DNA from: JBAZDV01 sp041669745
GTDB lineage: Archaea > Thermoplasmatota > Thermoplasmata > Methanomassiliicoccales > Methanomethylophilaceae
NCBI GenBank assembly: GCA_041669745.1
Contig: JBAYAO010000009.1
Span: 1-27,497 of the forward strand
DNA length: 27,497 nt
Direction: 5' to 3'
This document shows positions 16,051 to 22,699 of the stretch, piece by piece (within the stretch, counting starts at the first letter, position 1; every line of letters starts with the position of its first letter). The notes beneath the pieces are model-generated. The model had not been told where the DNA came from. It did not search any database and worked only from the letters and a program-made list of their open reading frames with translations. The translations under genes were made by a program, and so were the position numbers.

Positions 16051-16830
16051 TCATGTTCCAAAACGTCTCATACGTTGCTGATATGATCTTATCGCCCTTA
16101 GAAAATCGATATATCTGAACCCTGGCCAGTATATATCCGTAAAATACAATTCCGAGTAGGCCATCTGCCAGAGCAGGAAATTCGATACCCTGATCTCTCC
16201 GGATGTCCTCAATACTAGATCGGGATCCGGAATGTCCGACGTGTACATATGCAGGGAGAACGCTTTCTCATCGATATCCTCCACGTTCATTTCTCCGTCC
16301 TTGACCTTCTGCGCCACCTCCTTGACGGCGCTTATTATCTCCTGCCTTCCTCCGTATGCGATGGCCATGTTCAATCCGAAATCAGAATAGTCTTTGGTCC
16401 TTTCTTCCGCATAATCGACGGCCTTGATGAAATCTGGCGACAGCATATCCCTGTCTCCGATGACTTTCAGACGGACCCTGTGTTCATGAATACGGGAATC
16501 GTCTGCGAATTCCATCAGAGAGTCCTTTATCATGCTGAGCAGAAAATCCACCTCATCATCCGACCTTGAGAAATTCTCCGTCGAAAAGGCGTAGACGGTC
16601 AACATTTTGACCTTGGCTTTATAGCACCAATTGATCACGTCCTTCAGTTTCTCTTTGCCTTTGATGTGTCCTTCGCTCACACTCGATTTCATTACCTCTT
16701 CCGCATATCTGCGGTTACCGTCCATGATTATGGCTATATGCTGGGGAATCTTTCCAGCGAGAACTTCCTTTTCCAATTTGTCCTCGTATCTGTTGTACGC
16801 CGTATTGGTGATTATGTCAGAGATTCCCAT
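16051..16830 (-). CDS. uppS: Cis-prenyltransferase (undecaprenyl/dolichyl diphosphate synthase type)
   Basis: The 259-residue enzyme elongates an allylic diphosphate with cis isoprene units to make the long lipid carrier used for protein glycosylation or cell-surface sugars. The family blocks are present: IIMDGNRRYA with the catalytic Asp, EGHIKGKEKL, VYAFSTENFSR, and the C-terminal RTSGEIRVSNFLLWQMAYSE. The ATG at 16830 begins one base after the mmp11 stop. A GTG at 16854 inside mmp11 would add eight residues and is less likely. Product chain length cannot be predicted from these motifs. Confidence 0.92.
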   Translation of the reverse strand: MGISDIITNTAYNRYEDKLEKEVLAGKIPQHIAIIMDGNRRYAEEVMKSSVSEGHIKGKEKLKDVINWCYKAKVKMLTVYAFSTENFSRSDDEVDFLLSMIKDSLMEFADDSRIHEHRVRLKVIGDRDMLSPDFIKAVDYAEERTKDYSDFGLNMAIAYGGRQEIISAVKEVAQKVKDGEMNVEDIDEKAFSLHMYTSDIPDPDLVLRTSGEIRVSNFLLWQMAYSELYFTDIYWPGFRYIDFLRAIRSYQQRMRRFGT

Positions 16831-16831
16831 G

Positions 16832-17782
16832 TTACTCAAAATCCTCGGGAACACCAGCTGATCTCACACCGAGATCAAAACATCCGATCGCTGCTACAGC
16901 TCCGATGATACCTCTTTTTCCGGTTATCGGTATCACCTGCACACCATTTCTCTCAGCGACCTCTATGGCTGCCTTCTCTTCGTAGAGGATGTACTTTGCA
17001 CCCCATCCCCATTCCTGCAACTCATCCGGAATCTTAAGACCTATGAATACCGTCATCACTGTCTCATCGGACAGCGTCTCCTTGATCAGATATTCCTTGC
17101 AATATGCGATTATCTTGTCGACTTCATCCGATTTAGCTGCGAACGATACCGCCGTGGAACAACAGTTGGTCGTCTTGTTTGGTGCTTTAGGGTTCAATTG
17201 GATGATCTTATGATCGAGGAATCTCCCGTACGGACAATCCCTCGCCAATTTCATCGTGGTGACCCATGATGCGCCTTTCTGGGGTGTATCTGTATCATCG
17301 ACACCTATCACCACTCTGACCATCTTAGGAGTGACGATCTCGACGGATGCCCTGTGTGCGCCTCCGATGCTGAAATCATCTGGATATACCGTCTCTATGA
17401 CATCGGAGGACTGTGGTATACATGCACCGATACCGACTGAAGCACCTGCGAGTCCCATCCATCTGGTATGGACACGGTCTCCTTCTATTTTCAACGAGCT
17501 GATCCCCTGTCCGCCCAATTCTGCGGAAACAGGTCCGAATTTCAGCTCTTTCTCACCGATCACGGCATCCATTATTATCGTGTATCCGTCGATACGGATA
17601 TCGGTGATGACACCGCCAGTGCGCTTCCTGTTCACGACATCCCACTCGATCGGACCCCTGGCAGTACATTTCTCAACTATCTGCGCCACACCGTTCTTCT
17701 CGTCTACCATCGTGAAGAAACCCTGACAGAATAACTTACCGTACTTTTCAGAAACCTGATCCGGCCTTAGAATATTCACCAT
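16832..17782 (-). CDS. Methanogenesis marker protein 11 (TiaS-like fold)
   Basis: The 316-residue protein matches the methanogenesis marker 11 family, which occurs in methanogens and whose function is unknown to me. The centre has VVIGVDDTDTPQKGASW (the DDTD block at 162-165 shared with the tRNA-Ile2 agmatinylcytidine synthetase TiaS), then LNPKAPNKTTNCCSTAVSF. The C-terminal ITGKRGIIGAVAAIG is also typical. It lacks the extra OB-fold and zinc-ribbon domains that make TiaS longer, so TiaS itself is a poorer fit. It lies between kptA and uppS, with GAGG seven bases before its ATG. Confidence 0.83.
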   Translation of the reverse strand: MVNILRPDQVSEKYGKLFCQGFFTMVDEKNGVAQIVEKCTARGPIEWDVVNRKRTGGVITDIRIDGYTIIMDAVIGEKELKFGPVSAELGGQGISSLKIEGDRVHTRWMGLAGASVGIGACIPQSSDVIETVYPDDFSIGGAHRASVEIVTPKMVRVVIGVDDTDTPQKGASWVTTMKLARDCPYGRFLDHKIIQLNPKAPNKTTNCCSTAVSFAAKSDEVDKIIAYCKEYLIKETLSDETVMTVFIGLKIPDELQEWGWGAKYILYEEKAAIEVAERNGVQVIPITGKRGIIGAVAAIGCFDLGVRSAGVPEDFE

Positions 17783-17791
17783 ATCTATACC

Positions 17792-18433
17792 TCATTCCAA
17801 TTCTTCTTCGTGAATGATCCTGAGGCAGTCAGCGGGAACCTGCTTGCAGAGGAATACGGTTTTTGCCGCCCTCCCGATGTCGTACCCTTGTTCAAAACAC
17901 GAATTGGTATCCACCGCAAGTATCACCGGATCGTCAACACGAACCGAACCCGCCCTGAACGCGTCATCGTACGTCAATGACAGATGCACCATGGATCTGT
18001 CCGACGGAAGAAGACCCACTTCCAGAATTATATCCGCTTCCTCCTGTGTGGTTGGATAGTACAGTTCATCCGGAATGTTGTCGGTCGGAAGTTTAAGATC
18101 GAGTGCAATAGTATGACCGTATGTTGCCCTCACGCTGTCACCCGATATCTGATACCTCCCCTTTGGATCTGTCTCTGCAAGAGCGATGATATGATGCGGC
18201 CTCAGCCAATGCATACGGTCATTGTTGGATTGTATGGCGTATACGACGTCCTTGATCCTCACGAATCCCTGATCGTCCATTTCGAGATCGAATCTTCCGT
18301 GTCTGAGTATCCCCGCGATCGTCCTTCCGAGCTTCTCTAATTCAAAGTCGTTCATCAGAAATTTACCTTCCTCCCCACAGACAGGACAAACTTCCTCACG
18401 GAAATATCCGTGTTCTTCACATTCTCGCATCAT
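17792..18433 (-). CDS. kptA: RNA 2'-phosphotransferase (Tpt1/KptA) with N-terminal zinc motif
   Basis: KptA/Tpt1 enzymes use NAD+ to remove a 2'-phosphate from RNA, and some archaeal members ADP-ribosylate RNA 5' ends. This 213-residue protein starts with a short zinc-ribbon-like motif (C5, H8, C16, C19), then the family blocks GILRHGRFDLEMDDQGFV, KGRYQISGDSVRATYGHT, and DRSMVHLS. The Arg-His and downstream Arg residues of the active site are present. The usual YHGT block reads YYPTT here, so one conserved His and Gly are missing. It is second in the operon, 17 bases after folD. Confidence 0.85.
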   Translation of the reverse strand: MMRECEEHGYFREEVCPVCGEEGKFLMNDFELEKLGRTIAGILRHGRFDLEMDDQGFVRIKDVVYAIQSNNDRMHWLRPHHIIALAETDPKGRYQISGDSVRATYGHTIALDLKLPTDNIPDELYYPTTQEEADIILEVGLLPSDRSMVHLSLTYDDAFRAGSVRVDDPVILAVDTNSCFEQGYDIGRAAKTVFLCKQVPADCLRIIHEEELE

Positions 18434-18450
18434 TTTATCACTTCGTTAGC

Positions 18451-19335
18451 TTACGGTTGAAGTGCCTGCTCTGCGGCCTTGACCGTGTTGGCCATGAGCA
18501 TGCATATTGTCATAGGACCCACGCCCCCCGGCACTGGCGTTATCGCTGACACCATATCTTTTACATTCTCGAAATCCACGTCTCCGACCAATCTCGATCC
18601 CTTCGGTGCCGTCGGGTCCTCTATTTTGTTGGTCCCCACGTCTATTATCACGGCCCCTTTCTTCACCATATCCTTCGTGATGAATCTGGGTTTGCCTATC
18701 GCAGCAATGAGTATGTCCGCCTGACGTGTTATATCCGGCAGATTCTTGGTCTTTGAGTGTACTATGGTGACAGTGGCATCTCCGCCTTTGCCTTTCTGCA
18801 TCAGAAGTGCCGCTATCGGTTTTCCGACTATATTGCTCCTTCCAACGACCACGACGTGCTTACCTGCGGTCTCTGTTCCCGACCTCACGAGCATCTGCTG
18901 TATGCCCGCAGGTGTGGCAGGCAGGAAGGTAGGATTGCCGATGAGCATGTGACCGACATTCTCCGGATGGAATCCGTCCACATCCTTCCTGGGGTCGATC
19001 GCATCTATGACCTTGTTCCCGTCGATATGCTTAGGCAACGGGAGTTGAACCAAAAATCCATGAATGAGCGGATCCCTGTTCAGTTCTTCCACCTTTCCAA
19101 GAAGCTCCCTCTCGGATATACTTTCTGGGAATGTCTCAGTTACCGAATGCATTCCCAACTCCTCGCACTTTTTGCCCTTCATCCTGACATACGACTGCGA
19201 AGCGGGGTCATCTCCGACCAAAACAACGGCTAGGCCCGGCGTAACGCCTTTCGCCTTCAGCACCTGTATTCTTTTTTTCAGTTCAGCGTATATCTCCGAT
19301 GAGATCTCCTTCCCACTAATCAGATCAAAAGTCAT
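18451..19335 (-). CDS. folD: Methylenetetrahydrofolate dehydrogenase/cyclohydrolase FolD
   Basis: The bifunctional enzyme interconverts 5,10-methylene-, methenyl- and 10-formyl-tetrahydrofolate. The 294-residue protein carries SQSYVRMKGKKCEELG with the catalytic Y49 and K53, HGFLVQLPLP, KDVDGFHPENVG, the nucleotide-binding VVVGRSNIVGKP, and the C-terminal TPVPGGVGPMT. All expected motifs are intact. It is the first gene of the five-gene operon and links the organism to folate rather than methanopterin C1 biosynthesis. Confidence 0.95.
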   Translation of the reverse strand: MTFDLISGKEISSEIYAELKKRIQVLKAKGVTPGLAVVLVGDDPASQSYVRMKGKKCEELGMHSVTETFPESISERELLGKVEELNRDPLIHGFLVQLPLPKHIDGNKVIDAIDPRKDVDGFHPENVGHMLIGNPTFLPATPAGIQQMLVRSGTETAGKHVVVVGRSNIVGKPIAALLMQKGKGGDATVTIVHSKTKNLPDITRQADILIAAIGKPRFITKDMVKKGAVIIDVGTNKIEDPTAPKGSRLVGDVDFENVKDMVSAITPVPGGVGPMTICMLMANTVKAAEQALQP

Positions 19336-19344
19336 TCCGACCCC

Positions 19345-19374
19345 GGCAAATGATTGCCCCGTTTCTATATATTA
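19345..19374 (-). promoter_or_regulatory. Promoter of the folD operon
   Basis: On the minus strand TAATATATAGA (19374-19364) is a strong TATA box centred about 34 bases before the folD ATG, allowing a leader of a few bases. Between it and the start, GGCAA-atga-TTGCC (19345-19358) is a 5-base inverted repeat overlapping the expected transcription start, a place where a repressor could bind. The remaining bases to 19417 show no gene. Confidence 0.5.
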
Positions 19375-19417
19375 CTTAGGTCTGCGGTCCGTACCGATGA
19401 ACACGATGTGAGTCGTA

Positions 19418-20224
19418 TCAGAATTGCTCGGAGACGTACGACATCGTCCTGATGACAAAACCATCATCCATCAGACCTTCCAGTATCAGACGTACATTGT
19501 CCAGATTTTTGCATACGGCACCGCTGTCCATGATGCCCTTGCTCCTGCTTTCTACGATATGCCAGGAATGTGTAGCGAGGACGAATACCCCGTCCTTCAC
19601 CTGTTTTCCCATCTCGATGAAATCCTCGGGGGATCTGCCTCCCTCATGCATCGGCCAGAGATATGACGTGATATTCCTTCCCTTTCCATCCTTTCCTTTG
19701 CAGACGGGGATCTCCAGTATCTTACCGTGCCTGTATGGCCAGATCTCGGATTGAAGATATTCGTAGTATGATGAGTCGTATCGCATCCCATATTCCGGTA
19801 GCATCTCCACAAGCATCTCGTTCGGATCCATATACGGCGTTCTGAAACCTGAAGGCTGACTGCCCGTCTCATCCCTTATGATCGATATCGCTCTCTCGAT
19901 GGTCTCCCTGGTCTCGCCCTCGTCCATCACGATTCCGGTCCTTGTTCCGTTGAAATCTTCGTGATCCAGCCCATGGAGTGCAACCTCATGACCTGAAAGA
20001 AGATTGCTCATGTGTGTTTTTGATAATGCTCTGGCTTCAACGAAAAACGTCGATTTCACATTCATTTCATCCATCAGTTCGATGAGTTTTTCCGTTCCCT
20101 TCTTCGACGATTCGAACCTCGGGGCGTTACCTGATCCCCTGTCAAGGGAGACAGCTGCGGGAGAACCTGAAACCGCCTCGTTCACATCTCTGTCCAAGTC
20201 GACCGTGAAACATAAAGTGCGCAT
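19418..20224 (-). CDS. Cytoplasmic polysaccharide deacetylase-like (NodB) protein
   Basis: A 268-residue carbohydrate esterase family 4 fold. Visible motifs are FTVDLDRD (acidic metal site, D9-D13), ALHGLDHEDF with the metal histidines H84 and H88, GFRTPYMD (R128), and LATHSWH with the C-terminal catalytic H219. There is no signal peptide or membrane anchor, so it acts inside the cell, perhaps on a soluble or lipid-linked acetylated sugar; other NodB-fold enzymes act on cyclic amides. The substrate cannot be assigned. It is transcribed alone, divergent from metV. Confidence 0.82.
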   Translation of the reverse strand: MRTLCFTVDLDRDVNEAVSGSPAAVSLDRGSGNAPRFESSKKGTEKLIELMDEMNVKSTFFVEARALSKTHMSNLLSGHEVALHGLDHEDFNGTRTGIVMDEGETRETIERAISIIRDETGSQPSGFRTPYMDPNEMLVEMLPEYGMRYDSSYYEYLQSEIWPYRHGKILEIPVCKGKDGKGRNITSYLWPMHEGGRSPEDFIEMGKQVKDGVFVLATHSWHIVESRSKGIMDSGAVCKNLDNVRLILEGLMDDGFVIRTMSYVSEQF

Positions 20225-20225
20225 C

Positions 20226-20289
20226 GGTTGTTAACGACCATACCGACTTTTTATTGTTTGCATCCGACAATACTAAACAACGTTATATC
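20226..20289. promoter_or_regulatory. Divergent promoters of the deacetylase and metVF
   Basis: On the minus strand AATAAAAAG (20255-20247) lies 27 bases from the deacetylase ATG, which points to a leaderless message. On the plus strand TTATATC (20283-20289) lies about 38 bases before the metV ATG, leaving room for its ribosome site. GGTTGTTAACGACC (20226-20239) is a 14-base near-palindrome (one mismatched pair) just ahead of the deacetylase start and may be an operator. Confidence 0.5.
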
Positions 20290-20323
20290 TGTGAGACGCA
20301 CTAAAGCCCCCGAAGGTGGCCAA

Positions 20324-20986
20324 ATGATCATCGGGGAGCAAAAACCGCTGCAAGAGATATGCGATCTCATCGAATCATACCACGGGAACAGTATACTTGT
20401 GGTCGGATGCGATTCTTGTATGACCGTCGCCCTCGCCGGAGGCAAGGAAGAGGTCAAGGATATGGTGGCAGAGCTCAGACAACATTCCAAATCACATGGG
20501 AACGAATGGAGGATCAAAGGTCTGACATTGAAGAGACAATGCGAGAAGAAATATGAGGAGACCATTGCGACCGACGTCGCGAACTGTGATATCATCCTAT
20601 CGCTCGGATGCAGCATAGGAGCACAGATGATGTCCGAAAACTATCCTCTGTCGAATATTGTCCCCGGGATCAACACGTCTAATATGGGTGCACCGGAAAA
20701 ACACGGAGTCTATAAGGAGAAATGCATAGGTTGCGGAGATTGCACCATACATAAGACCGCAGGGATCTGCACCCTTACGAGGTGCGCCAAAGGATTGCAG
20801 AACGGTCCCTGCGGAGGGTCCGTCAACGGCAAATGCGAGATAGATTCCGATCTTGACTGCGCCTGGAGTCAGGTATACGAAGCCTTGAAGGCAAAGGGGG
20901 AGCTTGATAACCTTCTGGTTTTGACGCCACCCAAAGACTGGTCGAAAAGCCACAGTGGCGGCGTGAGGACCGTGAGGACCAGGTGA
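20324..20986 (+). CDS. metV: MetV-type partner subunit of methylenetetrahydrofolate reductase
   Basis: MetV is the cysteine-rich partner of MetF in acetogen-type methylene-THF reductases. This 220-residue protein has 14 cysteines. The C-terminal family block includes CIGCGDC (134-140), LTRCAKGLQNGPCGG, and GKCEIDSDLDCAW, thought to bind an iron-sulfur cluster or zinc. An upstream VGCDSC pair (C29, C32) is also present. The ATG at 20324 is preferred: AGGTGG lies just before it, and the 32 residues of the longer frame from 20228 are unrelated and include the promoter. metF follows after 4 bases. Confidence 0.87.
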   Translation: MIIGEQKPLQEICDLIESYHGNSILVVGCDSCMTVALAGGKEEVKDMVAELRQHSKSHGNEWRIKGLTLKRQCEKKYEETIATDVANCDIILSLGCSIGAQMMSENYPLSNIVPGINTSNMGAPEKHGVYKEKCIGCGDCTIHKTAGICTLTRCAKGLQNGPCGGSVNGKCEIDSDLDCAWSQVYEALKAKGELDNLLVLTPPKDWSKSHSGGVRTVRTR

Positions 20987-20990
20987 TGAT

Positions 20991-21899
20991 GTGTTCGCCA
21001 GCAGACTCGAGGAGAAACTCGCAAAGGGACGCTTTGTCATAACCACGGAACTGGGGCCCCCCAAATCCGCCTCCGGTGACGACCTATCTAAAAAGATATG
21101 CCAGCTTAAGGGCTGCGCCGATGCCTACAATGTGACCGACAATCAGACCGCAACTGTAAGATTATCGAGTCTTGCCGGCAGCGTATTCTGTCTCAGAGAG
21201 GGCATGGAACCCGTAATGCAGATCGCCTGCAGAGACAGGAACAGGATCGCCATTCAATCGGATGTGCTGGGCGCTCATGCTCTGGGGATCAGAAACATCC
21301 TATGCATATCCGGCGACCATCAGGCCTTCGGCAATCAACCAGACGCAAGGAACGTTTACGATATAGATTCCACCCAGGAATTGATGATCCTCAAGAAGAT
21401 GAGGGATGAATCGGCACTTTGGAACGGCGATAAGCTGCAAACCCCGCCCTCTCTGTTCCTGGGTGCCGCCGCGAACCCCTACGGCCAACCCCAGGAGCTC
21501 CATCTCATAAGGCTGCGGAACAAATGCCTCGCCGGCGCTCAATTCATACAGACGCAATCCATTTTCGATCTGGATGCGTTCGATGATTGGATAGGGACCG
21601 TCATCAAGCAGAAGATCGTCGGAGACACGAAATTGATAATCGGCGTTCTCCCCATGAAAAGCCTCAGAATGACCAGATTCCTTGCCAACAACGTACCAGG
21701 AACGGTCATTCCGAACCATCTCGTGAAGAGGATGTCCTCCGCCGCCGATGAAGAGACCGAAGGTCTGAGGATCGCCTCGGAGACCATAGAACATCTCAGG
21801 AACGTAAAGGGCGTCGCCGGCATACACATGATGCCTATGAACTGGTACTCGAGTATACGTCCTCTGCTTGAGAATGCGGGCCTTATCCCTGATCCCTGA
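20991..21899 (+). CDS. metF: Methylenetetrahydrofolate reductase MetF
   Basis: The flavin TIM-barrel subunit that interconverts methylene-THF and methyl-THF. The 302-residue protein has TTELGPP with the catalytic E20, AYNVTDNQTA, and QIACRDRNRIAIQSDVLGAH followed by ILCISGDH. It has no NAD-binding extension. The start is GTG at 20991: AGGTGAT lies a few bases ahead, and the two nearby ATGs are in another frame. Directly preceded by metV, it is the short form that works with MetV in acetogens. The last 17 bases overlap the end of acsE on the other strand. Confidence 0.92.
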   Translation: MFASRLEEKLAKGRFVITTELGPPKSASGDDLSKKICQLKGCADAYNVTDNQTATVRLSSLAGSVFCLREGMEPVMQIACRDRNRIAIQSDVLGAHALGIRNILCISGDHQAFGNQPDARNVYDIDSTQELMILKKMRDESALWNGDKLQTPPSLFLGAAANPYGQPQELHLIRLRNKCLAGAQFIQTQSIFDLDAFDDWIGTVIKQKIVGDTKLIIGVLPMKSLRMTRFLANNVPGTVIPNHLVKRMSSAADEETEGLRIASETIEHLRNVKGVAGIHMMPMNWYSSIRPLLENAGLIPDP

Positions 21900-22668
21900 G
21901 ATAGTCGTTACAGTAGAGTTTGTTGTTCAGAAGTATGTCCGCCGTTTTCACTACATCCATGAGTGCACTGTCTTCCGGATCCATGATGGCCGCGGTGAGT
22001 CCTGCGCCCGCCAGCATTGCGAGGAATGTTCTGTTCATCAACGACCTGTCCGACGCCCCGTTCGATATATTGCTCAGACCCACGACGGTCCTTGGTGCTG
22101 GGTCATTCAGTATCCGGAACATCTTCAACGACTCCAGGACCTTCTTTCCCTGATCCTGTGCCGCACTTGCAGGGAGGATCAGCGGATCGAGGAATATCTT
22201 CTCCGGCATGACCGCATACTCCATCGCCGTCGTCATCATGAGCATGGCCATTTCAGCACGGCTGTCAGCATCGTTAGGAACACCGCGTTCGTCCATCGTG
22301 AGACAGATTATATCGGAATCGTACCGAGCGGCAAGGGGGAACAGTTTCGTCATCTTATCCACCTCCGCTGTTGTCGAATTTATTATGGTCGGATTATCGG
22401 AGACCGACAATCCCGCCTCCAACGTCTTTACGCTGGGCGAATCGATGCTCAGGGGAAGGTCCGTGACCTCCTGCACGATCCGGACCAGCCATTCCATAGT
22501 CTCTGGACCCTCAGTCCCTCTTCCCGGACCGATGTTCAGATCCAGAGCATTGGCTCCGCACTCGATCTGCTTGCATACGGCCTCCTGTATCGTACTCGCG
22601 TCCCTCTCATCTATTGCCTTGCCTATCGACTTGAACAGACCGTTGATCCTCTCGCTTATTATTATCAT
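21883..22668 (-). CDS. acsE: Methyltetrahydrofolate:corrinoid methyltransferase (AcsE/MtgA type)
   Basis: The 261-residue pterin-binding TIM barrel moves a methyl group between methyl-THF and a corrinoid protein. It is collinear with Moorella AcsE as I remember it. The pterin and catalytic residues correspond to D76 (SIDSPS), N97 (IINSTTAE), D161 (FLDPLILP), N200 and R208 (GLSNISNGASDRS). The same fold serves MtgA, which methylates THF in glycine-betaine users. No corrinoid protein or CO dehydrogenase gene is in the window. It follows AMP phosphorylase by 31 bases and may be last in that operon; a hairpin sits in the gap. Direction of use in the cell is open. Confidence 0.9.
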   Translation of the reverse strand: MIIISERINGLFKSIGKAIDERDASTIQEAVCKQIECGANALDLNIGPGRGTEGPETMEWLVRIVQEVTDLPLSIDSPSVKTLEAGLSVSDNPTIINSTTAEVDKMTKLFPLAARYDSDIICLTMDERGVPNDADSRAEMAMLMMTTAMEYAVMPEKIFLDPLILPASAAQDQGKKVLESLKMFRILNDPAPRTVVGLSNISNGASDRSLMNRTFLAMLAGAGLTAAIMDPEDSALMDVVKTADILLNNKLYCNDYLRDQG

Positions 22669-22678
22669 GGTATCACCT

Positions 22679-22699
22679 TCCGACGCCGCTCTCGTCGGA
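22679..22699 (-). other. Intercistronic hairpin before the acsE ribosome site
   Basis: On the transcribed minus strand TCCGACG-agagcgg-CGTCGGA is a perfect 7-base stem with a 7-base loop filling the gap between deoA and acsE. Its last bases are part of the acsE ribosome site (GGAAGGTGAT). It could mask that site, mark an mRNA processing point, or weakly terminate. No T-tract follows. Confidence 0.5.

Noticed and set aside
16832..17782. Assignment as TiaS (tRNA-Ile2 agmatinylcytidine synthetase)
   Set aside because: The DDTD block is shared, but the protein lacks the C-terminal OB-fold and zinc ribbon and the rest matches methanogenesis marker 11 better.
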